Below are positions 25,855 to 33,131 of a DNA stretch of 36,465 nucleotides, piece by piece (within the stretch, counting starts at the first letter, position 1; each line of letters begins with the position of its first letter). Origin of the DNA: Alphaproteobacteria bacterium (GTDB lineage: Bacteria; Pseudomonadota; Alphaproteobacteria; Paracaedibacterales; CAITNM01); assembly GCA_947487955.1 (NCBI GenBank), contig CANKYV010000002.1, forward strand, positions 1-36,465, in the 5' to 3' direction. Made by a program: the position numbers and the translations under genes. The notes under the pieces were generated by a model that was given only the letters and a program-made list of their open reading frames with translations, had not been told where the DNA came from and ran no database searches.

Positions 25855-27087
25855 TTGGAATATTTTGACTTGATGTTGTATGTACACATGGCTTTCTTAC
25901 TGAATGACCTGTTTTTTCCAAAAGTCGATCCTTTTTCAGCTTCCTTATTATCAGCTTTTTCTTTCTGCTCTACTTACTTTTTTAGACCTTTTGGAGCTTT
26001 ATTATTTGGATACATAGGTGATTATGCGGGCAGAAAAGTTGTAGTCATCATGACTACCCTCCTGATGGCCATTTCATGCGTCATTATAGCAACCCTTCCC
26101 ACTTATGCTCAGATTGGAATCACTGCATCTTGGGTGGTGACTGCCTGTCGAGCCGTACAAGGTATGGCCGCAACCGCAGAAGCACGTGGCGCCGAAATCT
26201 ATTTGACAGAAAGCTCAAAGCCACCTCTTCAATATTCGCTAGTCACTCTAATTACTATCTTCTCAGCCCTAGGAACAACTGCAGCACTGGGAGTAGCTTC
26301 AATTTTTACAAATTCAAATATTTATAACGATTTTTCCAGTTGGCGAATTGCTTTTTTAGTCGGCGCTGGCATTGCGTTAGTTGGCACAGCAGCCAGAACA
26401 AGCTTAAAAGAAGCAGATGAATTTACGAACAAAAAAAATAAATTAAAAAATAGGCTTGAAGATAATCAGTTAAAGATGGAAGAAATAAATGAGAAATACA
26501 TTAACGAGAAACCCTCAATATTAACATCTATTAGCTATTTTTTAATCCAATGCGCAAGACCCCCTTGCTTCTATTTTATCTATATTTATTGTGGTGATGT
26601 CTTAAAGCAAAAATTTGGTTTTTCTTCTGCTGAAGTTATCAGCCAAAACTTTTGGGTATCTATTGTGGATTTATTAGGAATAACCGCTCTTGCATATTTG
26701 AGCTTTAAAATTCACCCTTTTAAAATTTTAAAAGTAAGATTTTATTTGTTTTTTGTAACTTTGCTCTTTTTCCCAATCACTCTGCATTATGCGCCAAGTT
26801 CTATGTCAATTCTATTTTTTCAGTGCTTAGCAGCAGTGTTTGTCTTTGATCATGTCCCTGCTACTCCAATCTTTTATAAGTACTTCCCAGTCTTTAAAAG
26901 GTTCACATACACTAGCTTTCTAAGCGCACTTGCAAAACTACTTACATATTTAGTCACGTCCTTTGGATTGGTGTACACTACTTCTGTTTTTGGTTATTGG
27001 GGACTTTTTTGTATCTTTGCGCCAGTTGGTGTCGGGTATATTATAAGCTTGGCACATTTTCAAAATCTGGAAGATCAGGAAGTATAA
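25855..27087 (+). CDS. MHS-family (ProP-like) MFS transporter; 5' end probably frameshifted
   Basis: A major facilitator of the metabolite:H+ symporter type, expected to import a small osmolyte or organic acid. The listed part (410 residues from TTG) contains the loop 2-3 motif GDYAGRKVVVI and FRPFGALLFGYIGD, with about eleven spans and a basic central loop KNKLKNRLEDNQLKMEEINEK. The conserved N-terminus continues upstream in frame as TQREAVGLLSVGTFLEYFD but reaches a stop without ATG, GTG or TTG. ATG at 25770 is one base out of frame; removing one A from AAAA at 25777-25780 would give MQEITKEIQTRLTTTQREAV. So the gene is mutated, mis-sequenced, or uses slippage or an unusual start. It overlaps the HD gene by 47 bases. 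Confidence 0.75.
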   Translation: MEYFDLMLYVHMAFLLNDLFFPKVDPFSASLLSAFSFCSTYFFRPFGALLFGYIGDYAGRKVVVIMTTLLMAISCVIIATLPTYAQIGITASWVVTACRAVQGMAATAEARGAEIYLTESSKPPLQYSLVTLITIFSALGTTAALGVASIFTNSNIYNDFSSWRIAFLVGAGIALVGTAARTSLKEADEFTNKKNKLKNRLEDNQLKMEEINEKYINEKPSILTSISYFLIQCARPPCFYFIYIYCGDVLKQKFGFSSAEVISQNFWVSIVDLLGITALAYLSFKIHPFKILKVRFYLFFVTLLFFPITLHYAPSSMSILFFQCLAAVFVFDHVPATPIFYKYFPVFKRFTYTSFLSALAKLLTYLVTSFGLVYTTSVFGYWGLFCIFAPVGVGYIISLAHFQNLEDQEV

Positions 27088-27766
27088 ACTGTTTATCAAA
27101 AGCATAATCAGTTCCAACAACCACTCCAGATATTACGTTTGCTTTATGGCACTCGTTATATAAATAATCGCTAAGCTTTGGTAATTTCATCATTTCACTT
27201 AAAACCAAAAAATATTTTAAGGTTTCATCAATTGTTTTTTGTGCTTTTTCTTTCGACATAGCTTGGATGGTTTGCATGTTGTGAAGTCTATCAAATAATT
27301 TGATAAGCAAAAGATCGTATTTCTTTTCAAGCCATAATGTCTCTACCATTTCTGCAGAACTAATTTTTCGATCACTTTTTATTCGTGTCAAATCATTAAC
27401 TTGTTCTGCAATATCTCGACTAAAAATATCTACAATCATGCTAAAAGTAAGATTCGTATCTTCAAGTGTATCGTGTAATATGCATATCACTATTATGTTT
27501 GTCTTAAAAAGATAATCAGCAACTTTGCATGCAACTTCTAAAGGATGAGAATAATATGGCTCTCCCGATTTCCTCATTTGCTTGCCGTGATACTTTTTAG
27601 CATAATAAATAGCCTTCTTAACTTCACTCACATCAACTGACTGATTTTGAGTCTCATTTTTTAAAATAATTTTACTCAGTAATTTTTCTGAATAAGCACA
27701 AGTCTCAAATTTCAGCTGCCAATCATTAATATCTTCCACGAGACTTACCTCAATTTGTACTATCAT
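27041..27766 (-). CDS. Stand-alone HD-domain protein, (p)ppGpp-hydrolase-like (RelA/SpoT N-domain)
   Basis: A 241-residue protein consisting of the RelA/SpoT-type HD hydrolase fold without synthetase, TGS or ACT domains. Conserved parts: KKYHGKQMRKSGEPYYSHPLEV at 58-78 (metal-binding His74), ILHDTLEDT at 96-104 (HD pair His98-Asp99 and the following Glu-Asp) and KLFDRLHNMQT at 156-166 (metal-binding Asp159). All metal ligands seem present. It resembles small alarmone hydrolases (Mesh1-like) and the split SpoT fragments of Rickettsiales, so it would degrade ppGpp or a related nucleotide; the substrate is inferred. No Shine-Dalgarno is seen. It shares 47 bases with the MHS transporter's 3' end and lies divergent from the LuxR gene. 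Confidence 0.82.
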   Translation of the reverse strand: MIVQIEVSLVEDINDWQLKFETCAYSEKLLSKIILKNETQNQSVDVSEVKKAIYYAKKYHGKQMRKSGEPYYSHPLEVACKVADYLFKTNIIVICILHDTLEDTNLTFSMIVDIFSRDIAEQVNDLTRIKSDRKISSAEMVETLWLEKKYDLLLIKLFDRLHNMQTIQAMSKEKAQKTIDETLKYFLVLSEMMKLPKLSDYLYNECHKANVISGVVVGTDYAFDKQFILPDLPDFENVPSL

Positions 27767-27854
27767 TCAAAAAGTAGTTTGATAGAGTTTTATCAACGTC
27801 ACAAGAGAATAATTCAGACACCAAATTACTTGTGTATGAAATCAATATCTTACT

Positions 27855-27874
27855 ACCTATAAAAATTTATAGGT
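27855..27874. repeat. Perfect 20-bp palindrome in regulatory gap
   Basis: ACCTATAAA, two A, then TTTATAGGT. It lies about 90 bases upstream of the HD gene start and about 290 upstream of the luxR-type gene. The same CCTATA/TATAGG arms occur in the hairpin at 8190-8209. It could be an operator or a weak hairpin. Confidence 0.5.
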
Positions 27875-28049
27875 TTAAAATGTGTCATTTTTTAAGCAGA
27901 GTTTAAATAAGAAACTATATTTTAAAAATGCATAAACCATGAATGACCCTACATTTTCTACCTTTCTCATCAAAAACTATCAAAAATGTGAATTACTTCA
28001 AAAATAGTGCTTGGAATAACTGAATCACACAAAACAATATGATTACTCA

Positions 28050-28079
28050 TTGACAAAATATATAGAAATAAAATAACTA
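28050..28079 (+). promoter_or_regulatory. Putative promoter of luxR-type gene
   Basis: TTGACA at 28050-28055 is a perfect -35; TAACTA at 28074-28079 (18-base spacer) is the best -10 and is weak, which would fit an activator-dependent promoter. The leader would be about 75 bases. Confidence 0.35.
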
Positions 28080-28127
28080 TGAATTATTGTTTAAGATAAA
28101 TAATCATGTTATTACTACGAACACTCG

Positions 28128-28140
28128 CCCTTAAAAAGGG
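28128..28140. promoter_or_regulatory. Short palindrome in the luxR-type leader
   Basis: CCCTT-AAA-AAGGG, GC-rich against its AT-rich surroundings, about 20 bases before the start codon and just upstream of the AGGA ribosome site. Possible autoregulatory site or small leader hairpin. Confidence 0.35.
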
Positions 28141-28160
28141 GTACAGTACATAGGAAAAAT

Positions 28161-28862
28161 ATGAAAAATGATAGAATAAGTACTGCGATAGAAAAAATTA
28201 ATAGCATTAGCTCTTCTGAAGAGAAAATTTTTGCCACATTCAAAGATATTTGTCTTGATTTTGATGTGGAAACATTTGCTCTTGCTATATTTTCAGGTAA
28301 ACAGAGCATTGTTGAATCTTTTTGTCTTTGTACTACTTACTCAGAAGAATGGATTAGTCACTACGAAGAAAGGCAGTATCATCTCTATGATCCTGTTTTT
28401 AATGCCTTAAAAAAGGTAGCTGCACCGTTTGAATGGAGCACAAATAGCTTTAAAAATCTTTTACCTATTCAACAAACCCTAATGAATGAAGCCAGTGATT
28501 TTAATATAAAAACAGGAGAAACAATTCCTTTAATACCTCACCCAACCTTTCACGGATTTGCAACTGTTGCAAATATACCGTCTTTACACCCAGAGGTTTT
28601 ATACATTCTATCTTCTGCTGCAAACGTATGCGCTAGTAAAATTATGTCTATACGTGATAATCAAGCGCTAAAATGTTTAACAGAGCGAGAAATTGAAATT
28701 CTTGTCCAAAAATCAGAAGGTTTTGCCGTAAAAACAATCAGTCACAAGCTAGGCGTTTCGCAAGCAACCATTACCTTTCACTTAAAAAATATCCGCAAAA
28801 AACTTGGCACCCAATCCACAGAGCACGCACTCTTAAAATTTGCCACACCAAATAACCACTGA
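28161..28862 (+). CDS. LuxR-family regulator with autoinducer-binding domain (LuxR solo)
   Basis: A 233-residue regulator with an acyl-homoserine-lactone-type sensing domain (about 20-165) and a C-terminal LuxR HTH (about 170-230: LTEREIEILVQKSEGFAVKT, ISHKLGVSQATITFHLKNIR). The six positions conserved in AHL receptors (TraR W57, Y61, D70, P71, W85, G113) are all matched with the same spacing over the first five: Trp64, Tyr68, Asp77, Pro78, Trp92, and Gly119 in KTGETIPLIP. The fold and pocket thus look intact. No luxI-type synthase is in the window, so it is a solo here and could sense self-made signals, signals from neighbours or a host compound. AGGA is five bases before the ATG. It converges on the second MHS transporter. 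Confidence 0.9.
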   Translation: MKNDRISTAIEKINSISSSEEKIFATFKDICLDFDVETFALAIFSGKQSIVESFCLCTTYSEEWISHYEERQYHLYDPVFNALKKVAAPFEWSTNSFKNLLPIQQTLMNEASDFNIKTGETIPLIPHPTFHGFATVANIPSLHPEVLYILSSAANVCASKIMSIRDNQALKCLTEREIEILVQKSEGFAVKTISHKLGVSQATITFHLKNIRKKLGTQSTEHALLKFATPNNH

Positions 28863-28895
28863 AATTACTAGCTAATTTATATTTGCAAGATAATT

Positions 28896-30155
28896 TTAAG
28901 CAGCTTTATCAAAAGAATTTTCAGTATGGTTAGATTTCAAAGGAACAATCCATAACCTATTAATATAAATCGTTAACAGTGCCACAATCATTGGATATAG
29001 AGCAACCGCAATCTCCGTAAGAAATAGTTTTGATAAAATCGTAGCAACAATAGGTGAAATACCGCTTAAAATACCATTTCCAAACGTATAACTAATTGCA
29101 AGACCAGAATATCTAACTTTCACAGGAAACAATTGCGCCATATAAGGAAAAGCACATCCATTAATAATAGTTCCTGTTACTATTAAGACCACGACAAAAC
29201 CAATAGCATGCCACAGTGCCCCTCCTTCAGATACCAACCAAAATCCTGGTATTGCCCCAAAAACAATTGCCCAACATCCAAGATTAATAGTTCTTACAAA
29301 GCCTATCTTGTCAGCAAACCAACCACTGAAAATTAAAAGAATCGCATTAAAAATCATCGTCAGCATATTTAAACCCATGGCTTCAATGGGATGAAAGCCA
29401 AGTTCTTGATAAATTTTATTGGCATACACAGTGCTAAGATAAAAAGGAATTGTTGCTAAACCACTTAACATAAAACAAAAAAATAACGATTTTCTATGAG
29501 ATATCCATAATATTTTCAATGATTGCATGTAAGGCATCTCTTTATGGGGTCTTGGTAAAGACTCAAGACTTCGACGTAAATGTAATGCTAAAAAAGCAAG
29601 CATTCCTCCCACAATAAAAGGAACACGCCAACTCCAATTAGGAAAAATCCCCCATAGACAAACTATCCCAAAGAAAGTCGCAAAAATCGCCCCTACAACG
29701 CCTGATGCTATTAACCATCCCGTAGCTTTTCCATGATCTTTAGAAAGAATAGTTTCAAAAATATAAACATGTGCTCCAGCAAATTCTCCACCATATAAAA
29801 TTCCTTGAAGCATACGGCAAATTATCAGCGCTGCAGGAACCATAATGCCAATATTATGAGTATCAGGCAGGCACCCAATAATAAAAGTCGGAATTCCTAT
29901 AAGACCAATAGAATATGCTAAAGATATTTTTGGCCCAAAACGATCTCCAATGAGTCCAAAAATAACAGCTCCAATAGGTTTAGAAAAATATCCAGCTGCA
30001 AAAACACCAAAAGTTAGTAAAAGCTGATTCAATTTTCCTGAGCTTGGAAAAAAGATAGGGGCTAAAAATACAGAAAAAAAACCATACAATGCGTTATCAA
30101 AACACTCGATGATATGCCCAAAAGCAAGCCCATTTAGAAAAAAAGAGGGCTTCAT
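28896..30155 (-). CDS. MHS-family (ProP-like) MFS transporter
   Basis: A complete 419-residue major facilitator of the metabolite:H+ symporter type with twelve predicted spans. FSKPIGAVIFGLIGDRFGPK is the family signature in spans 2-3, GRMLQGILYGGEFAGAHVY-like RMLQGILYGGEFAG lies in span 4, and WSWRVPFIVGGMLAFLALHLRR ends span 6. The central loop is short and basic. Substrates of such proteins include proline, betaine and dicarboxylates; the substrate here is unknown. The family is often expanded in obligate intracellular Alphaproteobacteria. It is only loosely similar to the other MHS gene at 25855-27087, so the two are not recent duplicates. It lies downstream of birA on the same strand. 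Confidence 0.9.
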   Translation of the reverse strand: MKPSFFLNGLAFGHIIECFDNALYGFFSVFLAPIFFPSSGKLNQLLLTFGVFAAGYFSKPIGAVIFGLIGDRFGPKISLAYSIGLIGIPTFIIGCLPDTHNIGIMVPAALIICRMLQGILYGGEFAGAHVYIFETILSKDHGKATGWLIASGVVGAIFATFFGIVCLWGIFPNWSWRVPFIVGGMLAFLALHLRRSLESLPRPHKEMPYMQSLKILWISHRKSLFFCFMLSGLATIPFYLSTVYANKIYQELGFHPIEAMGLNMLTMIFNAILLIFSGWFADKIGFVRTINLGCWAIVFGAIPGFWLVSEGGALWHAIGFVVVLIVTGTIINGCAFPYMAQLFPVKVRYSGLAISYTFGNGILSGISPIVATILSKLFLTEIAVALYPMIVALLTIYINRLWIVPLKSNHTENSFDKAA

Positions 30156-30248
30156 GAATAGCCATAATTAATGCTTATATGGAAATTATATCAACAAGCT
30201 GAAGAAAAATACAAAATTTCATTACTATTTTCTTACCATATTAAAAAT

Positions 30249-30923
30249 TTACTCTTCAAAAGTCTGATGTCTTTTTCTAATTTCTCCATTTTTTGCCTGT
30301 ATTAAAAGCTGCCCATATTCATCAACACCAATAACCACACCTTCAATAGGCTCACGTACCCTCCAATAAGAAATGCTGTCCTTTGCAAACATCCACCATG
30401 CATGCTGTATTTGTTTAAAATTTTCTAACGCTTTAAAATCTGGTACATTTTCAATAATTTTTTCTATTAAAGTATTAATGCTAGTAAATCCATAGGCTTG
30501 CAAATGAGTAGAGGGCATCGGCGTATTAGCCGGGTGTGCTGTTATATTTATACCAATTCCCAGATAAATTGTATTTTCCTCTATTTCAATAAGAACACCC
30601 CCAACTTTTTTATGATCACATAGCAAATCGTTTGGCCATTTAAGTTCTATTTGCTGATTAAGCAAAAATGATTGCAGAATTGTTGCTAAAGAAACACCTG
30701 CAGAAATTGAAAGCTGACCCGGCGCAATTTTTTCAGGCAATAAAAAACACCCAGTAAGGAATAAATTACCTATAAAATTGCCCCATTTTTTCCCTCTCTG
30801 ACCTCGACCAAAAGTTTGATTTTGTGACTGTACCCAAAATGACACATGCGCAGAATGTAGTTTACGCAAAGCTTTGCTGTGATCTTGAGTAGAATCAGTC
30901 TCCCAAATGTAAAAAAAATACAC
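30249..30923 (-). CDS. birA: Biotin--[acetyl-CoA-carboxylase] ligase, short form
   Basis: Activates biotin to biotinyl-5'-AMP and attaches it to the carboxyl carrier protein of acetyl-CoA carboxylase. The 224-residue protein has the catalytic loop GRGQRGKKW at 39-47, KWPNDL at 95-100, GGVLIE at 108-113 and GIGIN at 122-126, then a small C-terminal SH3-like domain (EGVVIGVDEYGQLLIQAKNG). The DNA-binding HTH found in E. coli BirA is absent, so it is a class I ligase without repressor role. Start is GTG preceded by AAGGGGGG at close spacing. In many Alphaproteobacteria birA follows the nuo genes; that is not so here. Confidence 0.93.
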   Translation of the reverse strand: MYFFYIWETDSTQDHSKALRKLHSAHVSFWVQSQNQTFGRGQRGKKWGNFIGNLFLTGCFLLPEKIAPGQLSISAGVSLATILQSFLLNQQIELKWPNDLLCDHKKVGGVLIEIEENTIYLGIGINITAHPANTPMPSTHLQAYGFTSINTLIEKIIENVPDFKALENFKQIQHAWWMFAKDSISYWRVREPIEGVVIGVDEYGQLLIQAKNGEIRKRHQTFEE

Positions 30924-30932
30924 TATCCCCCC

Positions 30933-30961
30933 TTGTCAGCAATCTTTATGATCAATAGAAT
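30933..30961 (+). promoter_or_regulatory. Strong sigma-70 type promoter of small secreted peptide
   Basis: TTGTCA at 30933-30938, exactly 17 bases, then TAGAAT at 30956-30961; each box has one mismatch to consensus. The leader of about 36 bases contains AAGGAG before the ATG at 31004. Confidence 0.7.
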
Positions 30962-31003
30962 GACGCTGTAAGTTTTTAATAAATTCAATCTAAGGAGAAT
31001 CCC

Positions 31004-31219
31004 ATGTTAAAGCAAGTTCTTGCTATTCTTGCTATTTCTACAGCTGCTCTTGTAGCTGCTACAACTACTGAAAATGACGCTAAAGCTGAAGTTAAAGCTG
31101 AAGAAAAAGTTAAAACTGAAGTTGAAACTACAGTTCCTGCTGGTACTGAAGTTGCTGCTCCAGCTAAAGGTGAAGTTAAAACTGAAGTTGAAACTACAGT
31201 TCCTGCTGAAAAGAAATAA
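31004..31219 (+). CDS. Small secreted repeat peptide, Lys/Glu/Val/Thr-rich
   Basis: An unrecognised 71-residue precursor. Residues 1-20 (MLKQVLAILAISTAALVAAT) form a clean Sec signal peptide with likely cleavage near ALVA. The mature part of about 50 residues has almost only Lys, Glu, Val, Ala, Thr and Pro, no Cys and no aromatic residue. Two identical segments VKTEVETTVPA lie 22 residues apart, joined by GTEVAAPAKGE. AAGGAG stands six bases before the ATG. A strong promoter upstream, a strong terminator downstream and the very even codon choice (GCT, GAA, AAA, GTT) point to a monocistronic, highly expressed gene. Function unknown; a periplasmic or exported disordered peptide is inferred. Confidence 0.75.
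   Translation: MLKQVLAILAISTAALVAATTTENDAKAEVKAEEKVKTEVETTVPAGTEVAAPAKGEVKTEVETTVPAEKK
31109..31208 (+). repeat. Exact 34-bp direct repeat within the small peptide gene
   Basis: Positions 31109-31142 and 31175-31208 are identical over 34 bases, including third codon positions, and are 66 bases apart, a multiple of three. This indicates recent duplication or gene conversion rather than selection on protein sequence alone. Confidence 0.9.
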
Positions 31220-31237
31220 TTTAAGAAATTTTCTTTT

Positions 31238-31265
31238 AAAAGCCTCGCTTATGCGGGGCTTTTTT
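31238..31265 (+). terminator. Rho-independent terminator
   Basis: AGCCTCGC at 31241-31248 pairs with GCGGGGCT at 31253-31260 (one G-U) around the loop TTAT, followed by TTTTT and preceded by A residues. It ends the small-peptide transcript and insulates the flagellar operon. Confidence 0.9.
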
Positions 31266-31272
31266 ATTATCC

Positions 31273-31288
31273 TGGCACAACCCTTGCA
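31273..31288 (+). promoter_or_regulatory. Sigma-54 (RpoN) promoter of the hook operon
   Basis: TGGCAC-AACCC-TTGCA matches the -24/-12 consensus, with GG and GC separated by exactly ten bases. It lies 35 bases before the fliK-like ATG and just after the terminator of the preceding gene. Initiation is expected near 31299. Sigma-54 control of hook genes is established in Caulobacter; rpoN itself is not in this window. Confidence 0.8.
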
Positions 31289-31322
31289 AGTATTTCAGTG
31301 AAAACAGAACAAGAGTTAGGTT

Positions 31323-32300
31323 ATGGTGCAATCACTATCGCTTCATGGAGCGAAAGCTCAAACTCTTGCTCGTATTCAAAATCCAAATGAAAAAGAAACC
31401 ACCACACAATACAATATTGATTCGAAATTTCTTTCTCAAATTAAAGAAAATAGCATTCGTCCACCAATTCATCAAGATTTCAATTCATTTTTGGCAAGCT
31501 CAACTTCCTACATTCAGAGTGAATCTTTAGAGGCAGCAAAAATAACTGCAGCAATGCAAAATCATCGTTTTGGCTCAGAAAATTCTTCTCCACAAACAAA
31601 AAATGACAGCCATCAGATCAAATCGGCCCCTGAAATAAAGCTTGAATCTATAGTGCTTCTAAGCAAAACAAACCAGACCTCGGCAACTGACACTCCCAAA
31701 CTTGTCGAGATCATGAGTTCTGCGCCTATTGTGCAACCTCCAAAATACACAATGGATAAAGGGTATGGATCTCGCACAACAACAGATCCTTTAATTACGT
31801 TAGCTTGCGCAACAGATGTTGAACAAGTTTCAATGGGATTGGTAAGCGCTGTTCATGAGCACTCGCAATATCAGCAAGATAAAAGTGATTCTCACAAATT
31901 TGGCGAATCAAACCAAAAAACTACAAAAGCATCTATCAAAGCTGATTCAACTTCGCGAAGTGAGCATGCTCAACTATTAAGAAAAGAAGAGATTGAAGCA
32001 CTGCGCGATGTAAAGGAGCAATTTCAAAAACAATTAAATGCTCAGCATCCACATATCACAGTTCCACTCAAACATCCTGAAGGAATTGTAGATATTCATA
32101 TGCGCTTTGATCGAAAAATAACAGAATCTGACGGCACCAAAGGTACTGTACGCGTAATGTTCTCCGGATCTAATGCTCAAGTTGTCACACTTTTTGCGCA
32201 ACACCGCGAAGAATTTATGAACATTATAACTAACGCAGGGTACTCAATAGATCCTTCTAGAATGCAGTTCAAAGGCCCAAGTTTAACCAAATCAATATAA
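31323..32300 (+). CDS. fliK: FliK-like flagellar hook-length control protein
   Basis: A 325-residue protein in the position expected for FliK. Residues 1-215 are low-complexity and rich in Ser, Gln, Thr and Asn, like the ruler region of FliK proteins. The C-terminal part, about 235-315, has VPLKHPEGIVDIHMRFD, GTVRVMFSGSNAQVV and FMNIITNAGYSID, matching the pattern of the Flg_hook domain (a leading LxPxxLG-like turn, a strand pair, then a helix ending in a Leu/Ile-rich step). FliK measures the growing hook and switches the export gate. The evidence is pattern plus context, since FliK sequences diverge strongly. It opens the operon behind the sigma-54 site; flgD follows after 18 bases containing AAGGA. 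Confidence 0.72.
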   Translation: MVQSLSLHGAKAQTLARIQNPNEKETTTQYNIDSKFLSQIKENSIRPPIHQDFNSFLASSTSYIQSESLEAAKITAAMQNHRFGSENSSPQTKNDSHQIKSAPEIKLESIVLLSKTNQTSATDTPKLVEIMSSAPIVQPPKYTMDKGYGSRTTTDPLITLACATDVEQVSMGLVSAVHEHSQYQQDKSDSHKFGESNQKTTKASIKADSTSRSEHAQLLRKEEIEALRDVKEQFQKQLNAQHPHITVPLKHPEGIVDIHMRFDRKITESDGTKGTVRVMFSGSNAQVVTLFAQHREEFMNIITNAGYSIDPSRMQFKGPSLTKSI

Positions 32301-32318
32301 CCACGTAAGGAATACAAA

Positions 32319-33131
32319 ATGCCAGCTAATGTAATAGGATCCCAAGAGTTTCGCCCTAATATTAAATTAGAAAATTATTTCCCCCAAGAAAAAAAAACCA
32401 GTGGAACGCCATTTGATGATTTACTAAAAGAACCCGATATAGACACATTTACAAGGGGCGAAAGTAGCCAACTAGAAAAAGATATAAAAAAAACCGTTAG
32501 AGGCATTCAAGAAATGGTATTAGCCTATGTAAAAGGACGCGTGCCTTTAGGGGATGATAAGTTTAATACCACAGACATGCTCAGAAGCATGCTAGACATG
32601 CTCAACGCAACTGGTAACATGCAACGAGTTGCTCTGGAAGAAGATGGCAACAAAATGTCTATGCATCAATTGTATCTGTTAATGTGCCAACAGGTAGGAA
32701 GAGACGCTTTAGTTAAAGATAACAAGCTTGAATTTAAGGGCAAAACTATAAACTTTGCTATCGAAGCACCAGAACAAGAAGGTACTGTGCAAATTGCTAT
32801 AAGCAATATCAATGGAGAAGTAATAAGAGAGTGGGAGCTAGAAGGACAACCAGGTATTCAATATATAAACTGGGATGGCCTTGATGATAGGGGAGAAGTC
32901 GCCGAGCAAGGGTATTACGCTGTTCATGCTGTAATTACAGATGCAGAAGAAAGGAGTCTAATTATTCCAGCTTACATTCCAAAGCGAATAGAAGAAGTCC
33001 GCTTTGATCCAGCTAGCAACGGAAAATTCCCTACGTACTTTAGTGGTAACCAACCAATTCGGCAGATGCTTTCCGTTTACAGTGGTGAATCCTCTGTATC
33101 CGCAAAAAGCATAGTTGATGAGGTTGCCTAA
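32319..33131 (+). CDS. flgD: Flagellar hook assembly (scaffold/cap) protein
   Basis: Cap protein that sits on the growing hook and guides FlgE polymerisation. The 270-residue protein has a disordered N-terminal export region, a helical segment (TDMLRSMLDMLNATGNMQRVALE) near 85-110, and the FlgD Ig-like/tudor part with VQIAISNINGEVIREWEL and INWDGLDDRGEVAEQGYYAVHAV at about 185-210, the family's best-conserved stretch. The N-terminal region is longer and less conserved than in enteric FlgD. AAGGA lies before the ATG. Its TAA overlaps the flgE ATG by one base (TAATG), indicating translational coupling. Confidence 0.85.
   Translation: MPANVIGSQEFRPNIKLENYFPQEKKTSGTPFDDLLKEPDIDTFTRGESSQLEKDIKKTVRGIQEMVLAYVKGRVPLGDDKFNTTDMLRSMLDMLNATGNMQRVALEEDGNKMSMHQLYLLMCQQVGRDALVKDNKLEFKGKTINFAIEAPEQEGTVQIAISNINGEVIREWELEGQPGIQYINWDGLDDRGEVAEQGYYAVHAVITDAEERSLIIPAYIPKRIEEVRFDPASNGKFPTYFSGNQPIRQMLSVYSGESSVSAKSIVDEVA

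Larger units (their letters stand above)
27767..28160. other. 394-bp AT-rich intergenic region between HD gene and luxR-type gene
   Basis: No coding frame is supported. It holds a perfect 9-2-9 palindrome at 27855-27874 (arms ACCTATAAA and TTTATAGGT), a consensus -35 TTGACA at 28050-28055 with only weak -10 candidates near 28073-28079, and the palindrome CCCTT-AAA-AAGGG at 28128-28140 just upstream of the luxR-type ribosome site. Confidence 0.55.

Noticed and set aside
31074-31301. Second reading frame through the small-peptide gene rich in Leu and Lys
   Set aside because: It is the +1 frame of the repeat DNA and runs through the terminator; the repeat makes any frame look biased.
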